From assembly GCA_045105075.1 (NCBI GenBank), contig JBGCDD010000017.1:1-12175 (forward strand): 12,175 nucleotides of DNA, written 5' to 3'. Every line of letters begins with the position of its first letter. Positions within the stretch are counted from its first letter, which is position 1. Shown here in pieces: positions 1 to 8,183 of this stretch. This stretch comes from JBGCDD01 sp045105075. GTDB lineage: Bacteria > Pseudomonadota > Alphaproteobacteria > Rhodobacterales > Rhodobacteraceae. The notes under the pieces are model-generated. The model ran no database searches, had not been told where the DNA came from, and worked only from the letters and a program-made list of their open reading frames with translations. A program made the translations under genes and the position numbers.

Positions 1-1
1 C

Positions 2-163
2 GGGCGGGCGATGGCGCGGATTGTGGCGCAAACGCTGGTTTCGGGTGCGACAGTGAAGGGCGTGGCGCGCAGGTGTGATCAGCGTCCCAATCACCTGTCG
101 CCATGGCGGTGGCTGGCCAAGGATGGCGACCTCGGACCCGCAGCGTTCCCGATTTCATCCTGA
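2..163 (+). pseudogene. IS66-type TnpA (accessory protein) fragment, 5' end outside window
   Basis: The frame is open from the window edge to TGA at 161-163. It reads through a stretch with residues VARRCDQRPNHLSPWRWLA, which matches the helix-turn-helix region of the small accessory protein (TnpA/OrfA) of IS66-family elements. There the pattern VARR-x(2-3)-RPNxLSxWR is typical. In intact proteins this region is followed by further residues, while here the frame continues for only a short divergent tail (about 12 residues after WLAKDG) and stops. No TnpB or TnpC sequence follows. I read it as the remnant of an IS66 element whose right part is gone. The 5' part lies outside the window, so I cannot tell whether the start is intact. 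The family call rests on a short motif. Confidence 0.55.
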
Positions 164-376
164 AAACCACCGAGCGACCCAACAGAGGCATCCCTCCAGA
201 GCCACGCCCGGTCAGAGCTGAAACGATCCACAGGATCTCTGCCTTTCCTTTCAACCCAGCACCCCGCTCGCACTCCTCCGCTAAGCCACATTGGGAATGG
301 GGGGGATTGACAGGGATGCCGCGCGCCCGTCAAACATCCGTATGCCGGTTCGCTCAAGGATTGTTCCTGTAAATCA
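164..376. other. Intergenic stretch, no gene recognised
   Basis: Between the IS66 fragment and the SGNH hydrolase I see no convincing gene. Frames are open on both strands here (about 89 and 101 codons), but neither protein has recognisable motifs and both run across the IS66 remnant, so I treat them as chance. No tRNA, inverted-repeat IS end or clear promoter was found by eye. The stretch may be decayed sequence from the same IS event. Confidence 0.4.
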
Positions 377-1114
377 ATGCCTTCATTGCCACCCAACTCC
401 GATCTGCCCCTGCGTTTGCTGCTGGCGCCCCTGCTCGCGGCTCAAGCCATTTCAGTCCGCCGTAGCGCCCGGTTTCTGCCCGAGCCCAGTGGCCCGCGCA
501 GCGGCACGCTTGGGGATGGCCCGCCTTTGCGCCTGTTGATCACCGGTGATTCCTCGGCGGCAGGGGTCGGCGCGCCCACTCAAGATTTGGCGCTCAGCGG
601 CCAACTTGTGGCGAGATTGGCCGAAACATTTCGCGTGTCATGGCACCTTTACGCTCGGACCGGGCACACAACAGCCGACACGCTTGCCATGCTCAATGCG
701 CTGCCCAAAACCCGATGTGACATCGCCGTCACAGCGCTTGGCGTCAATGATGTGACCCGCGCCACCACAACCCGGCGTTGGCAAAAACGTCAAACCCATC
801 TGCTTGATTTGCTGCGCACGCGCTTTGGGGTGGCGCACAGTTTTGTCACCGGTCTGCCGCCGATGGGCCTGTTCCCCTTGTTGCCCCAACCCTTGGCCTG
901 GGTGCTTGGCGCGCAAGCCACCCGGTTCGACAAAGCCTTGGAAAACATAACCAAATCACACGCAGATGCGCATCACGTGCGGGTCAGTTATCCGTTGGAT
1001 CCCGATCTGTCTGCCGCCGATGGCTATCATCCCACGCCCAAAGCCTATGGCCTTTGGGCGCAGGAAATGGCGGCTCAGATCACCACACATTGGCCCACAT
1101 CGCCTAGACCTTGA
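377..1114 (+). CDS. SGNH/GDSL-type esterase/lipase family hydrolase
   Basis: The 245-residue protein shows the SGNH hydrolase blocks in order. The nucleophile block is GDSSAAG at residues 57-63 (Ser59), the block II glycine is Gly96 in TGHTTAD, the block III asparagine is Asn124 in GVND, and the block V Asp-His pair is Asp215/His218 in DGYHP. Members hydrolyse ester bonds of lipids, acylated sugars or small esters; the substrate cannot be read from the sequence. Residues 10-25 are leucine- and alanine-rich and moderately hydrophobic, perhaps a membrane-proximal segment, but I see no clear signal peptidase site. The ATG at 377 is the first in-frame start. AAGGA lies 16 bases upstream, rather far for a ribosome site, so a slightly different start is possible. 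Its last 11 bases overlap the 3' end of the convergent dehydrogenase gene. Confidence 0.85.
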   Translation: MPSLPPNSDLPLRLLLAPLLAAQAISVRRSARFLPEPSGPRSGTLGDGPPLRLLITGDSSAAGVGAPTQDLALSGQLVARLAETFRVSWHLYARTGHTTADTLAMLNALPKTRCDIAVTALGVNDVTRATTTRRWQKRQTHLLDLLRTRFGVAHSFVTGLPPMGLFPLLPQPLAWVLGAQATRFDKALENITKSHADAHHVRVSYPLDPDLSAADGYHPTPKAYGLWAQEMAAQITTHWPTSPRP

Positions 1115-3539
1115 CCCGTTCGGATTTGGGATCATACATCGGTTTTAGCGACGCTTCAGCGGCCACGCGCACGCCCGCCACATCAATCTCATAGCCCGAC
1201 GCCAGCACGTCAGCTGCGCTTTCGCCCCGGCACGGCACATAGCCCAGACCCATGGCGCCGCCCAGATGATGCCCATAGGCCCCCGAGCTAAGGTACCCCA
1301 CAATCTCACCATTCCGCAGGATCGGTTCATTGTGATAAAGCAGCGGCTCGGGGTCGGTCAGGCGGAACTGCACCAGACGGTTTTCCAACCCTTCGTCCTT
1401 TTTGCGCAACACCGCATCGCGCCCGATAAACTCTGGTTTGGCCGTCTTTACCGCAAAGCCCAAACCCGCCTCAAGCACGTGATCTTCGCAGGTGATATCA
1501 TGGCCGAAATGGCGAAATCCCTTCTCGATCCGGCAGGTATCCATCATGTGCATGCCACACAGCGTCAGCCCAAAAGCCGCGCCCGCCTCGTGCAGGGTTT
1601 CAAACACATGCCCTGCCATATCAGCGCCGACATAGATCTCCCAGCCCAGCTCGCCGACATAGGTAACGCGGTGCACACGCGCCAACCCAAGACCAATCTC
1701 GACCTCTTGAGCGGTGCCGAAAGGATTGACATCATTGGAGAAATCGTTGGGCGATACGGCGGCCAAAAGATCCCGCGCCTTGGGTCCCATCACCGCCAGC
1801 ACGCCTTCGCCCGCCGTCACATCGGTGATGACCACGTTGAAATCGCCCACATGACGGCGCATCCAGGTCTCGTCCGCCAATCGCGTCGCCGCCGGAGTCA
1901 CCACCAGAAACGCCGTTTCAGACAGGCGCGTGACGGTCACATCAGCCTCGATCCCGGCGCGCGGGTTCAGGAACTGGGTGTAGACGATCTTGCCAACTGG
2001 AACACAGTAATCGCCGCCGCCGATGTGGTTCATAAACGCCTCGGCGTCGCGCCCTTCCACGCGGATTTTGCCAAAGGACGACATGTCGTACATCCCCACG
2101 CCATTCCGCACCGCCAGATGTTCATCGCGCACGTTGTCAAAGAAATTCTGCCGCTGCCAGCTGTACTCGTACTTGCGCGGCTGATTAGGTTTGGCGATCC
2201 AATTGGCCCGCTCCCAGCCAGCAAGTTCGCCCATCACAGCACCCTGTTCCAGCAAATGCGCGTGAAACGGCGTACGCCGCACCCCGCGCGCCGTGGCCTT
2301 TTGACGATAGGGGAAATGATCCGCATAGAGCAGCCCCAGCGTCTCGGTCGAGCGGTCCATCAGGTAGCGTTTGTTGCCCTGAAACGGCTGCATCCGGGAG
2401 ATATCAACATCGCCCAGATCAAAAGGTTTTTCGCCATCCTCCATCCACTGCGCCAGCGCCATACCAGCGCCCCCGGCTGACTGGATTCCGATCGAATTGA
2501 ACCCGGCGGCGACCCAGACATTGTCCATCTCGGGCGCAAGCCCCAAGTGATACGCATCATCGGGGGTAAAGCTTTCGGGGCCGTTAAAAAACGTGTGAAT
2601 GCCCGCCTCGCCCAACATTGGCATCCGGTTCACGGCGGCTTCGAGGATTGGTTCGAAATGGTCAAAATCCTCAGGAAGTTGATCAAATTCAAACCCTTCC
2701 GGGATCGGCCCCCAAGGTTTGGACACAGGCTCAAACGCACCCAGCATCATTTTGCCTGCGTCTTCTTTGTAATAGGCACATTCGTCCGGCACCCGCAGCA
2801 CAGGCAATTGGCTCAAGCCTTTGATCGGCTCGGACACGATGTAGAAATGTTCACACGCCTGCAGCGGCACATTGATGCCAGCCATACGCCCAACCGCGTG
2901 GCCCCACATGCCGGCGCAATTCACAATCATGTCGCAGGCGATATGGCCCGGACCGTCCGCCCCGACATAGTCAACGCCGCTCACACGCCGCCCAGCCCGG
3001 GTGATCCCGGTGACCTTGGTGCGCTCGGCGATCACGGCGCCGCGTTGGCGTGCACCTTTGGCCATTGCCAGCGCGATGTTGCCCGGATCGCCCTGCCCGT
3101 CTTTATCAAGGTAAACCCCGGCCACCACACCATCCAGGTTCAGATGCGGGTACTTGTCGCCGACGTCATTGGGGCTGATTTCTTCCACATCCACGCCAAA
3201 CGCGCGCGCCATTGCGGCCTGGCGGAAAATCTCTTCGCGCCGGTGCTCGGTCAGCGCGACCGTGATCGAACCCACGCGTTTGAACCCTGTTGCCACACCG
3301 GTTTCGGCCTCAAGCCCGCCATAGAGTTCCTGGGAATATTTGGCCAGTTTCGTCATGTTCGCGGTCGCGCGAAGTTGCGCGATCAGCCCGGCGGCGTGCC
3401 ATGTTGTGCCGCTGGTCAGCTGTTTGCGCTCCAGCAGAACCACGTCTTTCCAACCCAATTTGGTCAAATGATAGGCCACAGAACAGCCGATGACGCCGCC
3501 GCCGATGATGACGACGCGGGCGGTTGCGGGAAGGGACAT
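1104..3539 (-). CDS. FAD-dependent dimethylglycine/sarcosine dehydrogenase-like protein with C-terminal GcvT domain (dehydrogenase B)
   Basis: The 811-residue two-part enzyme begins with a DAO-type FAD domain. It carries the dinucleotide motif GGGVIG at residues 13-18, the ribose-binding Glu37, and TTWHAAG with His48. That histidine aligns with the one that holds FAD covalently in dimethylglycine and sarcosine dehydrogenases. The C-terminal half is a GcvT/aminomethyltransferase-like folate domain with YVGELGWE near 627-634 and RIEKGF near 670-675. Family members oxidise N-methyl groups and pass the methylene unit to tetrahydrofolate. The exact substrate is not visible; dimethylglycine, sarcosine or a related N-methyl amine fits. 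The ATG at 3539 is chosen because AAGGAG sits 7-8 bases upstream and the FAD fold starts at once; the frame stays open to 3707 without family sequence. It is the last gene of the unit, 59 bases behind the methyltransferase gene, and overlaps the SGNH hydrolase gene by 11 bases. It is a paralogue of the gene at 4524-6971. Confidence 0.88.
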   Translation of the reverse strand: MSLPATARVVIIGGGVIGCSVAYHLTKLGWKDVVLLERKQLTSGTTWHAAGLIAQLRATANMTKLAKYSQELYGGLEAETGVATGFKRVGSITVALTEHRREEIFRQAAMARAFGVDVEEISPNDVGDKYPHLNLDGVVAGVYLDKDGQGDPGNIALAMAKGARQRGAVIAERTKVTGITRAGRRVSGVDYVGADGPGHIACDMIVNCAGMWGHAVGRMAGINVPLQACEHFYIVSEPIKGLSQLPVLRVPDECAYYKEDAGKMMLGAFEPVSKPWGPIPEGFEFDQLPEDFDHFEPILEAAVNRMPMLGEAGIHTFFNGPESFTPDDAYHLGLAPEMDNVWVAAGFNSIGIQSAGGAGMALAQWMEDGEKPFDLGDVDISRMQPFQGNKRYLMDRSTETLGLLYADHFPYRQKATARGVRRTPFHAHLLEQGAVMGELAGWERANWIAKPNQPRKYEYSWQRQNFFDNVRDEHLAVRNGVGMYDMSSFGKIRVEGRDAEAFMNHIGGGDYCVPVGKIVYTQFLNPRAGIEADVTVTRLSETAFLVVTPAATRLADETWMRRHVGDFNVVITDVTAGEGVLAVMGPKARDLLAAVSPNDFSNDVNPFGTAQEVEIGLGLARVHRVTYVGELGWEIYVGADMAGHVFETLHEAGAAFGLTLCGMHMMDTCRIEKGFRHFGHDITCEDHVLEAGLGFAVKTAKPEFIGRDAVLRKKDEGLENRLVQFRLTDPEPLLYHNEPILRNGEIVGYLSSGAYGHHLGGAMGLGYVPCRGESAADVLASGYEIDVAGVRVAAEASLKPMYDPKSERVKV

Positions 3540-3598
3540 GTCAACTCTCCTTGAGTGTGGTGTTCGCTGTGGGCCAGGCCCGGCGATGGGGGTTTGGG

Positions 3599-4495
3599 TC
3601 AGACGATTTGGTGGCCTGCGTCGCGCAAACGCTGCGCCAAAGTTTCGATATGCGCGGGGCCAACCTCGCAGCACCCTCCGACGATTGTGGCGCCAGCCGC
3701 GACCCAATCCATAGCCAGATCGCCATAGGTTTCAGGCCCCAGATCGGTGCGTTGTTCCAGCGCGTCCACAGTTGGCGCGTCGGTTTTAAAGCCGTCAGAA
3801 ATATGTGTAAAACCATTGGCATAGCCGCCAAACGGCACACCAAACCCGGCCAGAATCTCCATCGCGGCCGGAAACGCCTCGGGGCGCGAACAATTGACCA
3901 GAACCGCTTCGGGTTTGTAGGTTTTCACCAGATCCAGCACCGCGCCCAGCGGCTCGCCCGAGCGCAGGCGGGTGCCGTCATCGTCCATCACGCTCAGCGC
4001 CAGCCAGACCGGTTTTCCCAGCCCCGAAACCCCGCGCAAAGCACCTTCGGCCTCGATCACAGACGACACGGTTTCCATCAAAAAAAGATCCACCTTTGCG
4101 GCCATCTGCCCGGCCATCTCGCGGAATGTCGCCGCAGCAACCTCCGGGTCGGGCATCAGATCAGGGCGATAGCTGGCATAAAATGGCCCGATCGCGCCAG
4201 CCACCCGCCCCGAGCCATGCTCGGCGCGCGCGATCTGCGCCTGATCCAGCGCACAGGCCAGCAATTCGGGGATTTTGTGCGACAACTCAACCCGGTCCAA
4301 GCGGGTGCTTTGCACCGCATAAGTGTTGGTCGTAGCCACCGTGGCACCGGCGCGAAAGTAGTCGCGATGCACCTGCCCCACCAGATCGGGGTGATCAATC
4401 ATCACCCGCGTGGACCACAACGGCGTGGCCCTGTCGTTCGAACGTTTGACCAGCTCCTGGCCAATCGCGCCGTCCAGCAATGTGATCTGCGCCAT
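3599..4495 (-). CDS. Homocysteine S-methyltransferase family protein (betaine-homocysteine methyltransferase-like)
   Basis: The 298-residue protein has the homocysteine S-methyltransferase fold (Pfam S-methyl_trans). It opens with LLDGAIGQEL, the usual first strand. The three zinc-binding cysteines that activate the homocysteine thiol are present as Cys202 in NCSRPE and Cys275-Cys276 in GGCCEVGP. The reaction is methyl donor plus homocysteine giving demethylated donor plus methionine. Donors in the family include glycine betaine and S-methylmethionine. The position between two dimethylglycine-dehydrogenase-like genes favours a betaine-type donor, but that is inference, and the sequence differs from the longer Bmt proteins I recall from rhizobia. 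The ATG at 4495 is preceded by GGGGAGG about 6 bases upstream; an upstream in-frame start at 4786 would overlap dehydrogenase A by over 200 bases and is rejected. It starts 28 bases after the end of dehydrogenase A. Confidence 0.85.
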   Translation of the reverse strand: MAQITLLDGAIGQELVKRSNDRATPLWSTRVMIDHPDLVGQVHRDYFRAGATVATTNTYAVQSTRLDRVELSHKIPELLACALDQAQIARAEHGSGRVAGAIGPFYASYRPDLMPDPEVAAATFREMAGQMAAKVDLFLMETVSSVIEAEGALRGVSGLGKPVWLALSVMDDDGTRLRSGEPLGAVLDLVKTYKPEAVLVNCSRPEAFPAAMEILAGFGVPFGGYANGFTHISDGFKTDAPTVDALEQRTDLGPETYGDLAMDWVAAGATIVGGCCEVGPAHIETLAQRLRDAGHQIV

Positions 4496-4523
4496 GGTGT
4501 CCTCCCCTATTGCGCTGGCTGCG

Positions 4524-6971
4524 TCAGGCGCGCAGCCGTTCGTTGGCCGGGTCCCACAAAGGCTGATCCGGTTGCACCACCGCGCGGCAACGTTGGCCAA
4601 AGATTTCGACCTCGATCTCGGTCCCTGGCGTGGCCAGATCGGTGCGCACCATGCCCAACGCGACCGATGCGTTGATCCGGTAGCCATAGGCACCAGACGT
4701 GGTTTCGCCCACAACCTGATCGCCGTGCCAAATGGTTGACATGTAGGGCGCATCCGCATCGCCAGCATCGACCAAAAGCGTGACAAAGCGTTTCTTGCTG
4801 CCTTGTTGTTTTTCGTTCATCAGCGCCGCTTTGCCCGGGAAATCCTGGGGTTTGTCGAGCTTGACGAAACGGTCCAGGCCACCTTCGAGCAGGGTATAGT
4901 CGGTCGACAAATCACCCTTCCAGGCACGATAGCCCTTTTCGATGCGCATCGCGTTCAGCGCATACATGCCAAACGGAGTCGCGCCCGCCGCCACGATCAC
5001 GTCATAAAGCGCGGGAATATCCGCCATCGCGGCATGCACTTCCCAGCCCAATTCACCGGCAAAGGACACCCGCAACATAGCGCAGTCCACATCGCCGATT
5101 TTGGCCACCTGGTGGGTCAGCCAGCCCGAGCTCAGATCCGCCTGCGTGCCAATCGACTCGAACAATACGCGCGATTTTGGCCCCGAGACGATCAAGGTGG
5201 AGTATTCCGAAGTGTGATCTGTCAGCGTCAGCGTGTCGGGCAGCACATTGTTGAGCACGTCAAAATCGTGCCACTGCGCGCCCGCTGCGGTGATCAAGGT
5301 GAATTCATCCTCGTCGTGGCGGATCAGCGACATCTCGGTCAAGATACGGCCACGATTGTCGGGAAAATAGCCCAGCGTCATGCGCCCGATCTTGGGCAGG
5401 GCGCCCGCGATCCGTCCGCGCAGCCATTCCGCAGACCCGGCACCCGACAGTTTGAACCGCGAAAACCCGGGCAAATCCAGCACGCCAACGCCGTCGCGCA
5501 CGGCTTCAACCTCGCCTTTGACACGTGGTGCCCATGGGCCGTTGCGGCTCCAGGTTTGGGTCGACTCCTCGGACGTGTCGTCGCCGTCTTTGGCAAACCA
5601 GTTGGCCCGCTCCCAGCCGTTATAAGCGCCCATCACGCCGCCCGCAGCCCGCACCTGTGTGTCCACCGCAGACAGTTTTTTGTCGCGCCCGGCGGGCCAT
5701 TCGTGATGCGGGAAATGCATCGCGTATTCGTGCCCATAGGTTTCCAGCGCTTTGGCCAGCGAAAAGTCGTGATCGGCATAGGCGGTATAGCGGCGCGGAT
5801 CGGTGGCCCACATGTCCCACTCGGTTTCGCCGTGCATGATCCATTCCGACAGCACCTTGCCGGCGCCGCCCCCCTGAGCGATGCCGAAGGTAAAGCAGTG
5901 CCCCTCAAACGCGTTTTTCACGCCCGGCATTGGCCCGATCAGTGGCAGACCATCGGGGGCATAGGGAATGGGCCCGTTGATATTGCGCCCCACCCCGGCC
6001 GTGCCAAGTGCAGGCACCCGGGCCATGGCGTCTTCGATGTAAAATTCGAGCCGCTCAAGGTCATCGGGATAGAGCTGGAACGAGAAATCCTCGGGCATCG
6101 GGTCTTCGGGGGTGATCCAATGGGCTTTGCAGTTTCGTTCATAAGGGCCAAGGTTCAGCCCGTTCTTGTCCTGACGCAGGTAATAGCTGATGTCGACGTC
6201 GCGGATGATCGGCAGTTTGCGCCCGTTCTCCTTGGTCCAGGCGGCGACATCAGCGATCTCGTCGGTCAGAAAATACTGGTGTGACATAACCACCATCGGC
6301 ACGGTGCGCCCGCCAAATGGCTTGAACATCTCGCCCACGCGTTGTGCATAATAACCGGCACAATTGGCCACAAATTCACAGCGGATGTCACCTTTGGCTG
6401 TGTGCACGATCCATTCATCACCATCACGGCTGATGCCTGTGGCCGGGCAAAACCGCTCGATCCGTCCACCCGCATCGCGCGCCCCTTTGGCCATCGCCTG
6501 GGTCAGCTGTGCCGGATCGATATCACCATCCAGCGGATCCCACATACCGCCGGCCAGATCATGGGTTTCCATGAACGGATGATACTCCTGCATCTCGGAC
6601 GCGGTCAGGATCGGCATCTCGAGCCCCTGATAGCGTCCCATGCCGGCGACACGTTCGAACTCTTGCATCCGCTCTTTGGAATGGGCCAGCCGCAGCGACC
6701 CGGTCACGTGGTAGTTCATCGGGTAGTCAACGTCTTCAGCCAGTGAGCGGTACATTTCCAGCCCATAGCGCTGCATGTTCATCACCGCCCACGAGCCGGA
6801 AAAGTTCGGGCAATTGCCCGCCGCATGCCAGGTGCTGCCCGCGGTCAATTCGTTCTTTTCCAGCAGCACGCAATCGCTCCAGCCGGCTTTGGCCAGATGG
6901 TACAAAGTCGACGTGCCAACAGCGCCGCCACCGATAATGACCACCCGGGCCGTTGTTGGGAAATCGCTCAT
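4524..6971 (-). CDS. FAD-dependent dimethylglycine/sarcosine dehydrogenase-like protein with C-terminal GcvT domain (dehydrogenase A)
   Basis: The 815-residue protein has the same architecture as dehydrogenase B. The FAD motif GGGAVG is at residues 14-19, Glu38 follows the second strand, and STWHAAG places the presumed covalent-FAD histidine at His49. The GcvT part carries AGELGWE near 638-644 and RIEKGY near 676-681. Right after the FAD histidine the two paralogues diverge: here the sequence runs GNCPNFSGSW, in B it is GLIAQLRAT, so the substrate pockets probably differ. The expected role is oxidative N-demethylation with transfer of C1 to tetrahydrofolate and electrons to an electron-transfer flavoprotein, as in the mitochondrial enzymes. 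The start codon overlaps the stop of the 72-aa gene by four bases (ATGA), and AGGAAAG lies upstream. The first N-terminal residues lead straight into the FAD strand, with no export signal, so it is cytoplasmic. Confidence 0.88.
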   Translation of the reverse strand: MSDFPTTARVVIIGGGAVGTSTLYHLAKAGWSDCVLLEKNELTAGSTWHAAGNCPNFSGSWAVMNMQRYGLEMYRSLAEDVDYPMNYHVTGSLRLAHSKERMQEFERVAGMGRYQGLEMPILTASEMQEYHPFMETHDLAGGMWDPLDGDIDPAQLTQAMAKGARDAGGRIERFCPATGISRDGDEWIVHTAKGDIRCEFVANCAGYYAQRVGEMFKPFGGRTVPMVVMSHQYFLTDEIADVAAWTKENGRKLPIIRDVDISYYLRQDKNGLNLGPYERNCKAHWITPEDPMPEDFSFQLYPDDLERLEFYIEDAMARVPALGTAGVGRNINGPIPYAPDGLPLIGPMPGVKNAFEGHCFTFGIAQGGGAGKVLSEWIMHGETEWDMWATDPRRYTAYADHDFSLAKALETYGHEYAMHFPHHEWPAGRDKKLSAVDTQVRAAGGVMGAYNGWERANWFAKDGDDTSEESTQTWSRNGPWAPRVKGEVEAVRDGVGVLDLPGFSRFKLSGAGSAEWLRGRIAGALPKIGRMTLGYFPDNRGRILTEMSLIRHDEDEFTLITAAGAQWHDFDVLNNVLPDTLTLTDHTSEYSTLIVSGPKSRVLFESIGTQADLSSGWLTHQVAKIGDVDCAMLRVSFAGELGWEVHAAMADIPALYDVIVAAGATPFGMYALNAMRIEKGYRAWKGDLSTDYTLLEGGLDRFVKLDKPQDFPGKAALMNEKQQGSKKRFVTLLVDAGDADAPYMSTIWHGDQVVGETTSGAYGYRINASVALGMVRTDLATPGTEIEVEIFGQRCRAVVQPDQPLWDPANERLRA

Positions 6972-7186
6972 GCTTTGATCTTTCCTGAGTTGGCCCGCGC
7001 CGTCGCAGGTCTTGGAGAAGGGGAACGCTCGACTGTGCCGCGCGTGCGGCTGGTCTGCTTGGATGTTGTGGCGATGGCAAAGACACCATCATCGAAGCCG
7101 TGGGCAGCAAGATGTCTCACGACGTGCCCGAAACTGCGATCAGCCTGCCCTTGCCGGATCCGGATATGATATAGCGCGTCGGTCAT
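6968..7186 (-). CDS. Small basic protein of unknown function, translationally coupled on both sides
   Basis: I do not recognise this 72-residue product. It begins MTDALYHIRIRQGQADRSF and has a basic, Ser/Thr/Arg-rich second half (about residues 44-72). No cysteine, membrane segment or signal peptide is present. The case for a real gene is its junctions. Its ATG overlaps the TGA of the GFA gene (ATGA, 7183-7186), and its TGA overlaps the ATG of dehydrogenase A (ATGA, 6968-6971). It thus fills the gap exactly and would couple translation across the unit. Against it, third-position G+C is only moderate and the C-terminal half looks low in structure. It could instead be a frameshifted relic or a leader that merely carries ribosomes to the dehydrogenase start. 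Confidence 0.45.
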   Translation of the reverse strand: MTDALYHIRIRQGQADRSFGHVVRHLAAHGFDDGVFAIATTSKQTSRTRGTVERSPSPRPATARANSGKIKA

Positions 7187-7560
7187 GATTGGCTGTCTGG
7201 TACGGCGGGCAAATCGTAGTAATCGCCCTTGGTGTCGGTGAAAATATTTCGGGTCAGGGTCAGGCCGGTGGTTGTGTCAAAGGCGCTCATCGAAATCGAA
7301 ATCTTGGTTTCAGCGTTGTGCTTCCAGAACAGGAAGCTTCCGCAGCTGGCACAAAACCCGCGTTTGGCCGTTTCGCTGGAGGCGAACCAGCGCAGATCAC
7401 CCGAGCGGGTCAATTCGAAATCGGCATCTGGGGCAGTCGCGCTGGCCCAGTGATGACCCGATTGTTTACGGCATTGCGTGCAATGACAGGCCGAAGCGCC
7501 CTGTAGATTGGCCGCAACGGTAAAGGCGACGCTGCCACACAAGCAAGATCCACGGTGCAT
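7183..7560 (-). CDS. GFA-family (glutathione-dependent formaldehyde-activating-like) zinc protein
   Basis: The 125-residue protein has the full cysteine set of the GFA fold (Pfam GFA, CENP-V/GFA domain): Cys6 and Cys8 in SCLCGSV, Cys25, Cys27 and Cys30 in CHCTQCRK, and Cys70 and Cys73 in FCASCGS. The founding member accelerates adduct formation between formaldehyde and glutathione, though most relatives are uncharacterised. Oxidative demethylation of dimethylglycine or sarcosine can release formaldehyde when folate is not loaded. A formaldehyde-handling role beside two such dehydrogenases is therefore plausible, but inferred from position. GAGGGG lies about 6 bases before the ATG at 7560. Only 2 bases separate it from the upstream LysE gene, and its stop overlaps the start of the 72-aa gene. 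Confidence 0.85.
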   Translation of the reverse strand: MHRGSCLCGSVAFTVAANLQGASACHCTQCRKQSGHHWASATAPDADFELTRSGDLRWFASSETAKRGFCASCGSFLFWKHNAETKISISMSAFDTTTGLTLTRNIFTDTKGDYYDLPAVPDSQS

Positions 7561-7562
7561 CG

Positions 7563-8183
7563 CTATCCCCTCAGCTGTGGTGTGCTGGCGCCCAGCATCA
7601 CGCCATAGATAATGAAACAGGTGGCCATGACGCGGCGCACCCAGATATTGAACACCGCCGCCAGCGCGCTTTTGCCGATGCCCGCGCCCAGTGCCGTAAA
7701 GCCAGTATAACTTAGGGCTGTGATGGTCAGCGCGGTGGGCATGATCACCCCCATTTGGCTCAGAACAGGCACGTCTGGCTGCACGAACTGCGAAAACGCG
7801 GCAAGATATCCTGCGACCGACTTTGGGTTGATCGTCGCGATGGCCAAAGCGTGAAGATAGATGTGGCGTGCCGGACGTTGATCAAGCTTTACGGGTTTAT
7901 GGGCTGTCAGCCAGCCGCGCACGCCAAGGTAAATCAAAAACCCAGCACCCAGCAGTTTGGCGATGAAGAACGCTGTTGGAGAGGCCGCAATCAGCGCCGT
8001 GACCCCCAAGGCTGACAAAACGAGGAAAGCTGAGGCCTGGGTCAGGATCGCCAACACACCGATCATCGCGCGCCCAAAACCAAGCGCCATGCCGTTCGAA
8101 ATACAATTGACCGCGTTGGGCCCGGGTGTGGTGACGAAAACCACCCAGAACAGCGCAAACAGGGTCCAGGTCTCGAACGACAT
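7563..8183 (-). CDS. LysE/RhtB family amino-acid exporter
   Basis: The 206-residue, very hydrophobic protein has about six membrane-spanning segments. The family signature TTPGPNAV is at residues 18-25 at the end of the first segment, and a second conserved stretch, TINPKSVAGYLAAF, lies mid-protein. LysE/RhtB proteins export amino acids or derivatives such as lysine, homoserine lactone or threonine across the inner membrane. In this setting methionine, homocysteine, glycine or a methylated amino acid would be sensible cargo, but nothing in the sequence decides it. I choose the ATG at 8183 because it overlaps the regulator's stop codon as TGATG, a classic coupled junction; a TTG three bases upstream is also possible. 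No separate Shine-Dalgarno is visible, which fits coupling. Confidence 0.85.
   Translation of the reverse strand: MSFETWTLFALFWVVFVTTPGPNAVNCISNGMALGFGRAMIGVLAILTQASAFLVLSALGVTALIAASPTAFFIAKLLGAGFLIYLGVRGWLTAHKPVKLDQRPARHIYLHALAIATINPKSVAGYLAAFSQFVQPDVPVLSQMGVIMPTALTITALSYTGFTALGAGIGKSALAAVFNIWVRRVMATCFIIYGVMLGASTPQLRG

Noticed and set aside
1266..3554. Two long + strand frames (404 and 335 codons) opposite dehydrogenase B
   Set aside because: No recognisable motif and composition of a mirror frame; the - strand protein has FAD and GcvT motifs through the same bases.
3566..3590. GGGCC-T-GGCCC inverted repeat between methyltransferase and dehydrogenase B
   Set aside because: The loop is one base and no T-run follows, so it is not a terminator; it may only slow transcription within the operon.
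3540..3707. N-terminal extension of dehydrogenase B
   Set aside because: The extra 56 residues are Arg/Pro-rich, overlap the end of the methyltransferase gene, and lie upstream of a good AAGGAG ribosome site.
4496..4786. N-terminal extension of the homocysteine methyltransferase
   Set aside because: It would overlap dehydrogenase A by more than 200 bases and has no family sequence; GGGGAGG before 4495 marks the start.
4803..6284. A 493-codon open frame on the + strand inside dehydrogenase A
   Set aside because: It lies opposite a well-motivated FAD-GcvT gene, shows no family motif, and is His/Arg/Pro-rich as expected for an antisense shadow in G+C-rich DNA.
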